From positions 1 to 38,258 of the forward strand of contig CALFWL010000070.1 in assembly GCA_937928215.1 (NCBI GenBank): a stretch of DNA of 38,258 nucleotides. The letters are read 5' to 3'. The position numbers and the translations under genes were made by a program. A model generated the notes under the pieces. The model did not search any database and was not told where the DNA came from. It saw nothing but the letters and a program-made list of their open reading frames with translations. Position 1 is the first letter of the stretch; the number at the start of each line of letters is the position of its first letter. Below, piece after piece: positions 6,970 through 16,390 of the stretch. The DNA is from an uncultured Pirellulaceae bacterium. Lineage in GTDB: Bacteria; Planctomycetota; Planctomycetia; Pirellulales; Pirellulaceae.

Positions 6970-9471
6970 ATGGACCACAGCAAACTCATGAACAAGACAA
7001 AGTTAACGGCCCGCCTTTTCGCAATAACTTGCTGCGTTTCCGTGTTCGCCGTTCAAGCGGTCGCCAACGCGAGCGATAACCATCGGAAATCGTTTAACGA
7101 AGGCTGGAAGTTTCACAAGGGCCAGGCCGAGGGAGCCAACGCCACAAAATTTGATGACTCAAAGTGGCGGTCCGTTGAGCTGCCTCATGATTGGGCGATC
7201 GAAGGACCTTTCGACGTAAAATACAACGCTCGCTGTGGAGGCCTTCCTTTCCACGGCACAGGTTGGTACCGCAAAACGTTTGACATCCCGTCCGACGCCC
7301 AAGGCAAGTCCGTGTTCGTCACTTTCGACGGAGCGATGTACAACGCGCATGTCTGGATCAACGGCCACTTCTTAGGCAATCGGCCATTTGGCTACATCGA
7401 ATTCCAACATGACCTGAGCAAACATCTGAATTACGGCGGCTCCAACGTGATCGCTGTAAAGCTCGCGCCGGAAGATCTTTCCAGTCGATGGTATCCGGGA
7501 GCGGGACTGTACCGAAACGTCTGGCTAGACGTTCGCAACCCGATCCACGTGGCGCATTGGGGCACTTATGTTACCACACCTGAAATCAACGACGAAATCG
7601 CGATCGTGCGGGTTGAAACGAAGCTTGCAGGCGACCGGGCTGGTAAAGAAGTTAAAGTCCAATACGAAGTGTTCGATCCGGCTGGAAAGTCCGTGGTCTC
7701 TAAAGGAATGAACGCTGGCTGGGTAAGCGTCTTCGAGCTGGGCGTTGCAAAGCCCGAACGCTGGACGCTCGATTCACCTGCGCTCTACACGTTGAAAACA
7801 TCCGTCACGGAAAATGGAAAAGTGGTGGATGTCACGCAAACTCGTTTTGGCATTCGGACCATCGAGTTTTCCAAAACGGGCGGCTTCAAACTGAATGGAC
7901 AGCCGACTCGCATCAACGGCGTCTGCCTGCATCACGACAACGGTCCGCTTGGAGCCGCCGTCAATCGCCGCGCGATTCAGCGAAAACTGCAGATCATGAA
8001 ACGGATGGGCGTGAACTCGATTCGCACCAGCCACAATCCACCGTCCAACGAACTGCTGGATCTTTGTGACGAATTGGGCCTGCTGGTTCAAGTCGAAGCG
8101 TTTGATGTTTGGAAAATTGCAAAAGTTCCCAATGGCTACAACAAGTTTTTCGACCAGTGGAGCGAACGCGATATCAAAGACATGGTGCGACGTGATCGAA
8201 ATCATCCGTCGGTGTTCATGTGGAGTATCGGCAACGAAATTCTCGAGCAGGCCAAGGCTGACGAAGGCCCTCGCGAAGCGAAGCGTTTGAATGACTTTGT
8301 GAAGGAAATTGACACGACTCGGCCAACGACCTGCGGCTTCAATAACTGGCCTCGTCCCTACAAAACCGGTATGGCGGCCCAAGTTGACATCGCCGGCATG
8401 AACTACAAACCGCTCGCTTACGGCGACCCGGTGAACGAATATCTTTCTGATACTCCTGTGGTCGGATCGGAGACTTCGTCATGCACCAGCAGTCGAGGCG
8501 TCTATCACTTGCCCATTGAAAAGTACAAAACTCACGAATCAAACCAAGTTTCCAGCTACGACTTGATCGGTCCTCCGTGGGCCTATCCTCCGGATGTTGA
8601 ATTCGATGCGTTGGAGAAAAACGCAGAAGTCATGGGCGAGTATGTTTGGACAGGTTTTGATTACCTAGGTGAACCCACGCCCTACGGTGGAAAAGACAAC
8701 AGCACCAACGGTTACTGGAATGCCGACTGGCCGGCACGCAGTTCGTATTTTGGAGCCGTCGACTTGTGTGGATTCCCCAAAGACCGTTTCTATCTTTACC
8801 AGAGCCAATGGACGACAAAACCGATGGTTCATGTCCTGCCTCACTGGAACTGGGAAGGTTCCGGGCAGCAGAACATTCCTGTTTTCGCCTACACCAACTG
8901 CGAAGAAGTTGAATTGTTTGTCAATGGCACATCGATGGGGCGCAAGGTCAAGGGAAAAGACTTGACCAAGATTCTGGTGTCATTTCTTCGATACGACAAA
9001 GATCACTTCATGTCCAAGTATCGTCTGTCGTGGAACGTCCCATTCGCACCTGGCTCGCTTCGAGCCGTCGGTTACATCGATGGCAAGCAAGTCGCCGAAA
9101 AGGAAATCAAAACGGCTGGACCACCGGCCAAAGTCACACTGGTTCCCGATCGAACGGAACTTTCGGCTGACGGAAACGACCTTTCATACGTGACCGTACG
9201 CATCGAGGACGCAGACGGCAACCTCTGCCCGCTGGCCTCAAACCTAGTCCACTTCAGTGTCAAAGGAGCCGCAACGATCGCTGCCGTCGGGAATGGCAAC
9301 GCGTCAACGACTGCTCCGTTCATCGCGAACCAACGAGAGGCGTTCAACGGTCTTTGCATGTTGATCGTCAAGTCTTCGAAAAAACCCGGTTCCGTCTCGA
9401 TTCAGGCGGACTCAGTGGCGTTAACCCCCGGTAGCGCATCGCTGACCATTGTCACGAAACAGAAAAAGTGA
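6970..9471 (+). CDS. GH2 family glycoside hydrolase (beta-galactosidase type)
   Basis: An 833-aa exo-glycosidase with an N-terminal signal region (the start could also be ATG 6988), a sugar-binding jelly roll (GTGWYRKTFDIP, WINGHFLGNRPFGY), an Ig-like domain, a TIM barrel (NGVCLHHDNGPLG, NSIRTSHNPPS) and C-terminal beta domains. The acid/base is E423 in WSIGNEILEQ and the nucleophile E501 in VVGSETSS. It follows GH117 by 32 nt. Alternating GH117 and GH2 exo-enzymes are known to strip agar-type oligosaccharides residue by residue, so beta-D-galactose release is the likely reaction. GH2 members vary in substrate, so exact specificity is not certain. Confidence 0.88.
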   Translation: MDHSKLMNKTKLTARLFAITCCVSVFAVQAVANASDNHRKSFNEGWKFHKGQAEGANATKFDDSKWRSVELPHDWAIEGPFDVKYNARCGGLPFHGTGWYRKTFDIPSDAQGKSVFVTFDGAMYNAHVWINGHFLGNRPFGYIEFQHDLSKHLNYGGSNVIAVKLAPEDLSSRWYPGAGLYRNVWLDVRNPIHVAHWGTYVTTPEINDEIAIVRVETKLAGDRAGKEVKVQYEVFDPAGKSVVSKGMNAGWVSVFELGVAKPERWTLDSPALYTLKTSVTENGKVVDVTQTRFGIRTIEFSKTGGFKLNGQPTRINGVCLHHDNGPLGAAVNRRAIQRKLQIMKRMGVNSIRTSHNPPSNELLDLCDELGLLVQVEAFDVWKIAKVPNGYNKFFDQWSERDIKDMVRRDRNHPSVFMWSIGNEILEQAKADEGPREAKRLNDFVKEIDTTRPTTCGFNNWPRPYKTGMAAQVDIAGMNYKPLAYGDPVNEYLSDTPVVGSETSSCTSSRGVYHLPIEKYKTHESNQVSSYDLIGPPWAYPPDVEFDALEKNAEVMGEYVWTGFDYLGEPTPYGGKDNSTNGYWNADWPARSSYFGAVDLCGFPKDRFYLYQSQWTTKPMVHVLPHWNWEGSGQQNIPVFAYTNCEEVELFVNGTSMGRKVKGKDLTKILVSFLRYDKDHFMSKYRLSWNVPFAPGSLRAVGYIDGKQVAEKEIKTAGPPAKVTLVPDRTELSADGNDLSYVTVRIEDADGNLCPLASNLVHFSVKGAATIAAVGNGNASTTAPFIANQREAFNGLCMLIVKSSKKPGSVSIQADSVALTPGSASLTIVTKQKK

Positions 9472-9474
9472 ACC

Positions 9475-10527
9475 ATGCACCATCCAACTGAGCGTTTACT
9501 ATCGCGATTCAGGGCGTCGTCACTGAAACATTTAGCATGCTTGCTGCTATTTACGACTGGCCATGTCGGCGACCTGTTCGCAGTGGATCTTCCCAGCACC
9601 GTGATCTTGATTTCCGATAACACGCGTGCGAGAGAATTACCGCCAGATGGTTCCTCCGCGTGGAGCCCTCCAACGCGCGGTGACACAACGGGATCGAAGT
9701 TTATCCGTTGGAATTCCGTCTCCAGTGAGCATCGTGCTAAGCGTAAAAGCTCGAGCGCCAATCTGCTCCGATTCAATCAAGTCAAAACAGGACGCGGTGG
9801 GTCGAGCATTGAGCAAACATTCTCTGCTCCGTTCCCTACACCGATTACTTGTGCTGCGACGAAGAACGATGATCCGAAAGACGGCCAACCGGTGCTCATT
9901 TTTGAAGATGCTTTCGAAGGCAGAGAAGGGCTCGGTAATGCATACGTAAACAAGGATCCGACGGGAAAAGCGTGGACAATCAAGGATGGTGTCTTATTCG
10001 CCAGCCAGGTGAACCCCAAACATGGTTGCGTGATGCGCAAGCCAATGAAGTTCGCCGATCTGGATGTCGAATTCGATTTTCGTTTCAACGGCGGCAAAAG
10101 CTTCAATTTCGTGGTCGACGACCAAAAAGAAAAATCAGTTCACGCCGGTCACATTTGCCGGGTGTCCGTCTTCAAGAACAGCATCATGGTCGGTGATGAT
10201 AAACTTGGAGCCATGAACCGTGACGTTCGCGCCCAGCGACTGGATCCCAATTTGCCCAAGGCCAAGCAAAAGGCTCTAGAAGAACTACTCAAGCGTACGC
10301 GAGCGTCGGGCAAGATCAAACTTGAGTCCAAGCAGTGGCATACCTTGCGAGTCCAAATCGAAGGCGAAACCATGCGAGCGTTTCTGGATGGGAAACTTGC
10401 TACCGAACTGACATCCGCCGGGTTTGCTCACCCGACCAAGACGCAATTCGGCATGACCGTGAACGGTTCCACCATCGACTTCGACAATCTGAAAGTCTAC
10501 CAAAACGCGGCTGATGGGTCTCGATGA
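9475..10527 (+). CDS. Secreted DUF1080/LamG-like protein with an aberrant N-terminal insertion
   Basis: The C-terminal part (about residues 135-345) is a concanavalin-like fold of the DUF1080 / 3-keto-disaccharide-hydrolase type: AWTIKDGVLFAS, FADLDVEFDFRF, KQWHTLRVQIEGE and IDFDNLKVYQ. The start ATG lies 3 nt after the GH2 stop, and a hydrophobic signal-like segment follows at about residues 19-36. Residues about 40-125 are low-complexity, Ser/Arg-rich and unlike a protein domain. That stretch contains a sequence resembling the dispersed repeat family near 9600-9660, suggesting an insertion or a degraded segment. The protein may still be secreted and act on or bind sugars. Confidence 0.6.
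   Translation: MHHPTERLLSRFRASSLKHLACLLLFTTGHVGDLFAVDLPSTVILISDNTRARELPPDGSSAWSPPTRGDTTGSKFIRWNSVSSEHRAKRKSSSANLLRFNQVKTGRGGSSIEQTFSAPFPTPITCAATKNDDPKDGQPVLIFEDAFEGREGLGNAYVNKDPTGKAWTIKDGVLFASQVNPKHGCVMRKPMKFADLDVEFDFRFNGGKSFNFVVDDQKEKSVHAGHICRVSVFKNSIMVGDDKLGAMNRDVRAQRLDPNLPKAKQKALEELLKRTRASGKIKLESKQWHTLRVQIEGETMRAFLDGKLATELTSAGFAHPTKTQFGMTVNGSTIDFDNLKVYQNAADGSR
9605..9660. repeat. Possible degenerate copy of the CCGGAT dispersed element
   Basis: The minus-strand sequence here contains CTCTCGCACGCGTG and then ATCGG and AAATCAA, closely matching the centre of the copy at 10554-10620 (TCTCGCACGCGTG, then ATCGG and TAATGAA). The outer parts have diverged. It lies within the odd N-terminal stretch of the secreted DUF1080-like gene. 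By-eye similarity only. Confidence 0.35.
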
Positions 10528-10553
10528 TCAAGCATTTACAAATGAGTGTCTTA

Positions 10554-10640
10554 CCGGATGAAAACAGTTCATTACCGATTTCACGCGTGCGAGATAAAAT
10601 TGAATCCGATAGTTTATTGCGGGGCATGGTTGGACAAATC
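10554..10640 (-). repeat. CCGGAT dispersed repeat, copy A
   Basis: Begins CCGGATG at 10554 on the plus strand; the other end is ATCCGAT at about 10614-10620, with a more weakly conserved flank beyond. On the minus strand it reads CGGATTCAATTTTATCTCGC and then GTGAAATCGGTAATGAA, matching copies B to F. It lies 26 nt after the DUF1080-like gene, in the 248-nt gap before the sulfatase. Confidence 0.75.
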
Positions 10641-10775
10641 CTTGCATTTCGAAAGATAGCGATCACCGTTCGCTTGATGTTTCACCTCTCGCTCCAGCCC
10701 AGATAAATCTAAGTATTCACGGGCAACAGATGATCGAAATGAACCGGTCTCTTCTGACAAACAGCAAAGGAAGTC

Positions 10776-12284
10776 ATGTTTTCTCCCACCGCGTGGCCCG
10801 GCAAGGTCGTGTTTTCTTGCACCGTGTGCTTGGTCGTTGTTTCGACTTCGTTAGCGAACGATCGTCCCAATATCCTGTTCGTCGTCGCGGACGACATGTC
10901 TCACGCGAGCATTTACGGCGACCAGTTTTTGCACACGCCAAACTTCGACTCGATCGCTCGCGAGGGTTTACGATTCAACCGGATGTACACGCCCAGCAGC
11001 AAGTGCGCGCCGTCACGAGCCGTCATGTTGACAGGACGCAATCCATGGCAGCTTGGATGCATGGCAAACCATAAGCCGGTCTGGCGGGCCAGCGTCAAAA
11101 GCGTCGTTGAGGTACTTTCAAACAACGGCTATTTCGCAGGCTTTACCGGCAAAGGCTGGGACCCAGGAATTCATCCGAAAGACCGTCTATTGACGGGGAT
11201 CGAGTACAACCGTTTGCTCGTGCAGGATCCTCCAACGTCTAGAGTTGCGAAATATGATTACGCTGCAAACTTCAACGAATTCCTCAGCGACAGACCAGAC
11301 GACCAGCCGTTCTTTTTCTGGTACGGCTGCAAGGAGCCTCATCGAGGTTACGAATTCAAAAGTGGTGTCAGAACCGGGAAGGATCTGGCGTCGCTGACAT
11401 TCGCCCCGAAGTTCTGGCCGCACGTGGATGTCGTGAAACATGATGTGCTGGACTACGCAGTCGAGGTCGAATACTTCGATCAACACTTGGGTCAGATTCT
11501 TGAGCACTTGAAAAACGCGGGCGAACTTGGCAACACGCTGATCATTGCCACGTCGGATAATTCAATGCCGTTCCCGCGATTCAAGGGACATCCCCACGAG
11601 TATTCGACTCGCGTCCCGTTCGTAGCAAAGTGGCCTGGTCACATCAAAAAGCCCGGGCGTGAATGCAACGACTTCGCCAGCTTCATCGATCTCGCCCCGA
11701 CATTCTTGGAAGTCGCGAATATTGGTTGTGACTCATCGGGAATGCTGCCGATGCAGGGAAAAAGCTTGACCGATTTCTTTTCCGATGCGGTTCGCGGGCG
11801 CGATCATGTGCTGACAGGTCGAGAACGAAACGACATGTGCCGCCCCAACGGCTGGGGCTATCCAGTCCGTTGTATCCATCGCGGTGACTTCGTTTACCTG
11901 CACAACTTTGCGCCGGATCGCTGGCCGTGCGGAACCGTGGAATCGAGTTACCGAGACACCGATGGCGGCCCGACCAAAACCGAAATTATGCGTCGGCAGC
12001 GGGAAACGCCCTTTTACGAACTTTGTTTTGGAAAACGACCGCAACACGAGCTGTACAACGTGGTTAAAGATCCGTGGTGCGTGGACAACCTAGCATCGGA
12101 CAAGCCACATGCGGCCACGTTAAATCAGCTGAAAACGGAGCTATTCGAAAAACTTGCCGCTCAGAATGACCCTCGCGTCAACGGAAATGGCTTGTTTTTC
12201 GACGAATGCCGACCGGAACGTCAGCAAGAGTATGCAGAACTGGTCAGGCAGGTAAAAATGAAAAAGACAAAGACAAAAAAGTAG
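10776..12284 (+). CDS. Secreted sulfatase (S1 family)
   Basis: A 502-aa type I sulfatase. A signal peptide precedes [14 protein letters not shown], which carries the metal-binding Asp pair. The maturation motif [13 protein letters not shown] places the formylglycine cysteine at C77. Further metal or substrate residues are expected in [14 protein letters not shown], where the usual DNG reads DNS; the MPFPR segment recalls subfamily S1_8. AAGGAAG just before the ATG is a good ribosome binding site. In this cluster it would remove sulfate from red-algal galactan oligosaccharides, but the position specificity cannot be read from sequence. No FGE or anSME maturase is encoded here. Confidence 0.88.
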   Translation: MFSPTAWPGKVVFSCTVCLVVVSTSLANDRPNILFVVADDMSHASIYGDQFLHTPNFDSIAREGLRFNRMYTPSSKCAPSRAVMLTGRNPWQLGCMANHKPVWRASVKSVVEVLSNNGYFAGFTGKGWDPGIHPKDRLLTGIEYNRLLVQDPPTSRVAKYDYAANFNEFLSDRPDDQPFFFWYGCKEPHRGYEFKSGVRTGKDLASLTFAPKFWPHVDVVKHDVLDYAVEVEYFDQHLGQILEHLKNAGELGNTLIIATSDNSMPFPRFKGHPHEYSTRVPFVAKWPGHIKKPGRECNDFASFIDLAPTFLEVANIGCDSSGMLPMQGKSLTDFFSDAVRGRDHVLTGRERNDMCRPNGWGYPVRCIHRGDFVYLHNFAPDRWPCGTVESSYRDTDGGPTKTEIMRRQRETPFYELCFGKRPQHELYNVVKDPWCVDNLASDKPHAATLNQLKTELFEKLAAQNDPRVNGNGLFFDECRPERQQEYAELVRQVKMKKTKTKK

Positions 12285-12343
12285 CGTGTCCTTTGCACCG
12301 CATTGACGACTCAATCTTTCGAACAAACCCACAAGGCCAACCC

Positions 12344-13714
12344 ATGTCAAATAACAACAAGTCACGCCGTCAATTCCTTGGCAGCGCTGCCGCGATGGCT
12401 GCCGCAGCGTCGGTACCTTATCACTTCACGGCGTCTCGTTCGATCGAGAAGATGAAGAACAGTCGCTTGCAATACGCACTAATCGGCGCAGGCGGAAACG
12501 GCTCTCGGACAGCCCCCGTCGCCGCCGAGTTTGTCGACGTGCTGGCCGTTTGCGATGTTGACGAAAATCACCTTCGCGATGTCAATCAAGCTCTGACTGG
12601 TGGCAAGGCGGACACTTACGCCGACTATCGTGAAGTGCTCGCTCGGCCCGACATCGACGTGGTTCAGATATCAACGCCTGACCACTGGCACACGAAAATC
12701 CTGATTGAAGCGATGCTCGCTGGCAAAGACGCTTACTGTGAGAAACCTCTTACGTTGACAATCGACGAAGGAAAACTGATTCGCCGTGTTCAAAAAGAAA
12801 CGGGGCGAATCGTACAGGTTGGGACTCAACAACGCAGCAGCTTTGACAAGTTCAACAAAGCCCTGGCCATCATCGCTGCGGGACGACTAGGGAAACTAAG
12901 AAAGATCACGGTCGGCATCAATTCATCCGGTTGGAGTCCGCCTATCCCAGAGGCCGACGTGCCCGACGGTTTGGACTGGGATCGTTGGCTTGGCCCCAGC
13001 CCGGCGGCTCCCTATCGCTATCTGGAACGTCCGAAGCGAAAACCGGGGCAAGGTTTCACCAATGGACACGCTCAGTTTCGCTGGTGGTACGAGCGGTCTG
13101 GTGGAAAGCTTACCGATTGGGGAGCCCATCATGTTGACATCGCCATGCTGGGAATTGCAGCAGCCAACCAGAACAACGATCCTGTCTCCGTCGCGGGCAC
13201 AGCGAAGCACAATACGAAGTTCAAGGACGGAATGCCTGTAGATACAGACCGCTACAACACCGCAATGCAATTCGATCTGCACGTCGCATTTGCCGGCGGA
13301 GATGTCGACATGAACATCCGACACGATGGCGACAACGGCATCATGTTTGAAGGAGAAGCGGGCCGCATTTTCGTCAACCGTGGCAAACTGGTTGGCAAGC
13401 CTGTCGAAGAACTGGCATCCAATCCATTGCCGGAAGACGCGATCGCAAAAATATATCGCAACATGCCGATGATGCAGAACGATCGCCAAGCTCACTGGGC
13501 CAACTTCATTCACGCCATCGAGAATCAAACATTGCCGATTTCCGATGTTCACTCGCACATGAAAATGCTGAACGTCTGTCATCTTGCGGGGATTTGCTGT
13601 CGACTGGGTCAAAAAATCGAATGGGACCAAGCGAGCGAGATGATTGTCGGTAACGAATTGGCCGCCAGCATGATGAAACGTCCTTATCGTGAAGGTTACG
13701 AGATTGACATGTAG
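12344..13714 (+). CDS. Tat-exported Gfo/Idh/MocA oxidoreductase (paralog 1)
   Basis: A 456-aa NAD(P)-dependent sugar oxidoreductase. The start at 12344 is chosen because the Tat motif SRRQFLGSAAA follows it directly; the frame is open further upstream without homology. It has a Rossmann fold (ALIGAGGNGSRTA, VCDVDENHL), the STPDHWHTK motif, the catalytic-lysine motif YCEKPLT (K134) and GGKLTDWGAHHVDIA. It is closely related to the second oxidoreductase at 14834. With DUF1080 proteins on both sides, a role in oxidising sugar C3 to allow keto-glycoside cleavage is inferred. Tat export with bound cofactor is typical for these planctomycete proteins. Confidence 0.9.
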   Translation: MSNNNKSRRQFLGSAAAMAAAASVPYHFTASRSIEKMKNSRLQYALIGAGGNGSRTAPVAAEFVDVLAVCDVDENHLRDVNQALTGGKADTYADYREVLARPDIDVVQISTPDHWHTKILIEAMLAGKDAYCEKPLTLTIDEGKLIRRVQKETGRIVQVGTQQRSSFDKFNKALAIIAAGRLGKLRKITVGINSSGWSPPIPEADVPDGLDWDRWLGPSPAAPYRYLERPKRKPGQGFTNGHAQFRWWYERSGGKLTDWGAHHVDIAMLGIAAANQNNDPVSVAGTAKHNTKFKDGMPVDTDRYNTAMQFDLHVAFAGGDVDMNIRHDGDNGIMFEGEAGRIFVNRGKLVGKPVEELASNPLPEDAIAKIYRNMPMMQNDRQAHWANFIHAIENQTLPISDVHSHMKMLNVCHLAGICCRLGQKIEWDQASEMIVGNELAASMMKRPYREGYEIDM

Positions 13715-13772
13715 CGTGCCGCGACCAAGCCGGAATGAAAGAACAGCCGCAGCAACATCCCTTGATCAGCAC

Positions 13773-14741
13773 ATGAATAACAGAATCTTGGACCGTCATA
13801 GAATACAACGACTCGTTATCATGACGGTGTTGCTGCCGTTGTCGACCGCTTTTGGCCAGCTCAAAGACACACCAACTTGGACGGATCCAGAGGTCGCTGC
13901 AAAGGAGTTTCCAGGATTCGCCCTGATGGGTGAATACATCAACGACAACGAAGCGATTCAGGTCGTCCCTGCGGACGGGAAATTCTACCTATCTATCTAT
14001 TCTGGCGGGCTGCCGGGGGCCGGTTGGGATTACGGAAAAATTCAGCATGAATGGGTCACTGAAGACATGCTTGCCGCGCGGCTGGATGGCTACAAAAAAA
14101 TCGACCGCGCTTCAAAACTGGAATTCACCGCCCCTCCCGAAGGAGCGATTGTCCTGTTCGATGGTAACAAGCGTGGTCATTGGGCGTTTGGCAAGGTCGC
14201 CAACGGATACCTGCTTGCTGGCGCGAAAACAAAGCGCAAGGACTTCAAAGATTTGAAATTGCATTTTGAAACCCGCATCGTCCTGCGGCCCGAACTGCAA
14301 CTGGCTCATCCGAATCGCGGAAATAGTGGCGTGTTTCTGTTGGGAGCTTACGAAGTTCAGATCTGCGACACCTTCGGTGTTGATTTTGCCCCCGATCGCT
14401 GGACGGTAGACCGCGTCATGAAGCGTCCCGACACTTGGTGCGGTGCCATTTATGGATTGAACGAACCCAAAGTCAACATGTGCCTACCGCCGCTCGCTTG
14501 GCAATCTTTTGATATAGAATTCACGGCCGCCAGATTCGACAACCACAAAAAAAAGATCTCGGATGCGCGAATGACCGTGCACCAGAACGGCGTGCTGATC
14601 CATGACGACGTAGCGTTGGAGCGTGGAACCGGCGGAAGTCCCTCCGGGCCGCGTGCCGAGGTCCCATCTGGTCCGATAGTCTTCCAGAATCACAGCAGCC
14701 CTAACGAATTTCGCAACATCTGGGTCGTCGAGAAAAAATAG
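13773..14741 (+). CDS. Secreted 3-keto-disaccharide hydrolase-type protein (DUF1080)
   Basis: A protein of about 322 aa. The ATG at 13773 gives an N-terminal region with a hydrophobic segment ending at about STAFGQ; a later ATG at 13821 is also possible. The C-terminal half carries DUF1080 hallmarks: EGAIVLFDGN, the HFETRIVL strand, NRGNSGVFLLGAYEVQICD and a closing PIVFQNH / FRNIWVV. The family includes enzymes that cleave 3-keto-glycosides. It sits between the two Gfo/Idh/MocA genes, which would make the keto-sugar substrate. The N-terminal 130 residues lack a recognised domain. Confidence 0.85.
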   Translation: MNNRILDRHRIQRLVIMTVLLPLSTAFGQLKDTPTWTDPEVAAKEFPGFALMGEYINDNEAIQVVPADGKFYLSIYSGGLPGAGWDYGKIQHEWVTEDMLAARLDGYKKIDRASKLEFTAPPEGAIVLFDGNKRGHWAFGKVANGYLLAGAKTKRKDFKDLKLHFETRIVLRPELQLAHPNRGNSGVFLLGAYEVQICDTFGVDFAPDRWTVDRVMKRPDTWCGAIYGLNEPKVNMCLPPLAWQSFDIEFTAARFDNHKKKISDARMTVHQNGVLIHDDVALERGTGGSPSGPRAEVPSGPIVFQNHSSPNEFRNIWVVEKK

Positions 14742-14833
14742 TCGCCCAGCCGAATCCGTTAAACTCAAGAACGCGTACAACGCGATCCGATCCACCCAAC
14801 GTCACCCACATTTTTTTAGCAACAGAAATTCCC

Positions 14834-16234
14834 ATGCTCGCACCACTCAACAAGAACCGCCGAAAATTTCTCCAGACGACAACCTCGGCAGCTGCCGCCA
14901 CCCTGTTTCCCTTCTCCAGCGTCAAAGCAAACGACACGAAATCATCTAACGATCGACCCTCGTTCGGTGCGATCGGGCTCCGCAATCAAGGCTGGGCAAT
15001 CACAAGAAGTGCACTCGCGGCAGGAGCTGACGTGGTCGCCTTGGCGGATGTGGATTCCAACGTGCTTGGAGTCGCCGCTGACAAAATGGTAGCCGGGCGG
15101 AGCCGCGGTAAGTCAGAGGCCGAAAGGGAAAAAATCAAAAAACCTGACACTTACAAAGACTACCGAAGTATTCTCGAAAGAGACGACATCGACGCTGTGC
15201 TGATTGGGACTCCCGATCATTGGCACACCAAAATTGCTGTCGAAGCGATGTACTCGGGCAAGGACGTTTATTGCGAAAAACCCCTGACGCTGACCATCGC
15301 GGAAGGAAAACTGATCGAAAAAGTCATCAAAGAAACGGGACGCATCTTTCAGGTTGGAACGATGCAGCGTTCGCAGAAACTGTTCCTGCAAGCCGTTGCT
15401 CTTGTCCGCAGCGGACGCATTGGCGACATCAAGAAAGTCACTTGCGGCATCAATGGATTTCCCGGTTCACCCGAAATTCCTGTTGCCTCCGTCCCAAAAG
15501 AGCTGGACTGGGATTTCTGGCTTGGCCCTGCTCCAAAAGTCGACTACCGCGCGCTGCCAGAACTTCGTGAAGGCTACGGCGGCGGGGTTCCTCTTTACAG
15601 CAACGGCCACTACTCGTTCCGCATGTGGCATGCTTATGCCGGCGGCAAGCTGACCGACTGGGGAGCCCATCATGTTGACATCGCCAACTGGGCATTAGGC
15701 TTTACCGAAACAGGGCCCAGCAAAATCACGCCGCTCGATTTTGAAATGGCGGTCGAGCACAAGGACGGCTACCCAGTGGTTGATAACCGATACAATTGCG
15801 CTGCGAAGTTCAAAATCCAAGTCGATCTACCCAACGATGTCGAGATGGTCATCACCAGTGAAGGCGACAATGGAATTCTGTTCGAAGGCACCAAGGGTCG
15901 CTTCTTCGTCAACCGTGGCAGAATCGCAGGCAAGCCGGTCGAGGATCTGGAAACCAATCCACTTCCCGAAGGTGCCCTTGAAGAAGTTTACGGTGGCCCT
16001 CTCGTTGGCAACCACGTCAAGAATCTCATCAACGGGATGAAGACACGCACGCAACCAATTTCCGACGTTTGGTCTCATAACCGAATGCTTGAAATCTGCC
16101 ACCTTTCAAACATTGCCATGCGACTGAACAGGCCGCTCAGCTGGGATCCGGACAACCGCACGATCGTAGGCGATGAAGTCGCCAGTAGCTTCATGTCGCG
16201 AGAGTATCGCAAAGGCTATGAGATTGAAATGTAG
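14834..16234 (+). CDS. Tat-exported Gfo/Idh/MocA oxidoreductase (paralog 2)
   Basis: A 466-aa protein with a Tat-type signal NRRKFLQTTTSAAAATLFP, a Rossmann fold with the cofactor loop IGLRNQGWA and ALADVDSN, the IGTPDHWHTK motif, YCEKPLT (K149) and GGKLTDWGAHHVDIANW. It shares with paralog 1 the DNGI-FEG..GR.FVNRG segment and the closing YR-GYEI-M, so the pair probably arose by duplication and then diverged in the substrate region (about residues 190-260). Last gene of the cluster. Confidence 0.9.
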   Translation: MLAPLNKNRRKFLQTTTSAAAATLFPFSSVKANDTKSSNDRPSFGAIGLRNQGWAITRSALAAGADVVALADVDSNVLGVAADKMVAGRSRGKSEAEREKIKKPDTYKDYRSILERDDIDAVLIGTPDHWHTKIAVEAMYSGKDVYCEKPLTLTIAEGKLIEKVIKETGRIFQVGTMQRSQKLFLQAVALVRSGRIGDIKKVTCGINGFPGSPEIPVASVPKELDWDFWLGPAPKVDYRALPELREGYGGGVPLYSNGHYSFRMWHAYAGGKLTDWGAHHVDIANWALGFTETGPSKITPLDFEMAVEHKDGYPVVDNRYNCAAKFKIQVDLPNDVEMVITSEGDNGILFEGTKGRFFVNRGRIAGKPVEDLETNPLPEGALEEVYGGPLVGNHVKNLINGMKTRTQPISDVWSHNRMLEICHLSNIAMRLNRPLSWDPDNRTIVGDEVASSFMSREYRKGYEIEM

Positions 16235-16390
16235 GCCGTTCCATCATGGCAAGTGCAATCGCTCATCCATGATCCTGAACAAATGTGTTCTCCAGCGGCG
16301 ATGAGACTCCGTTGGCGACTGTCGTCATGCCGGCATCGCCGACGGTAAACGTCCACGAAAAACTCCGATGCATATCAACGCACACGTTGA

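Noticed and set aside
12923-13630. Long minus-strand frame opposite the first Gfo/Idh/MocA gene
   Set aside because: Mirror frame caused by codon bias; no recognisable protein features.
16297-16340. GGCGATG/CATCGCC inverted repeat between the galactan cluster and the antiporter gene
   Set aside because: The 30-nt loop and lack of a T-run make it a poor intrinsic terminator; could be chance.
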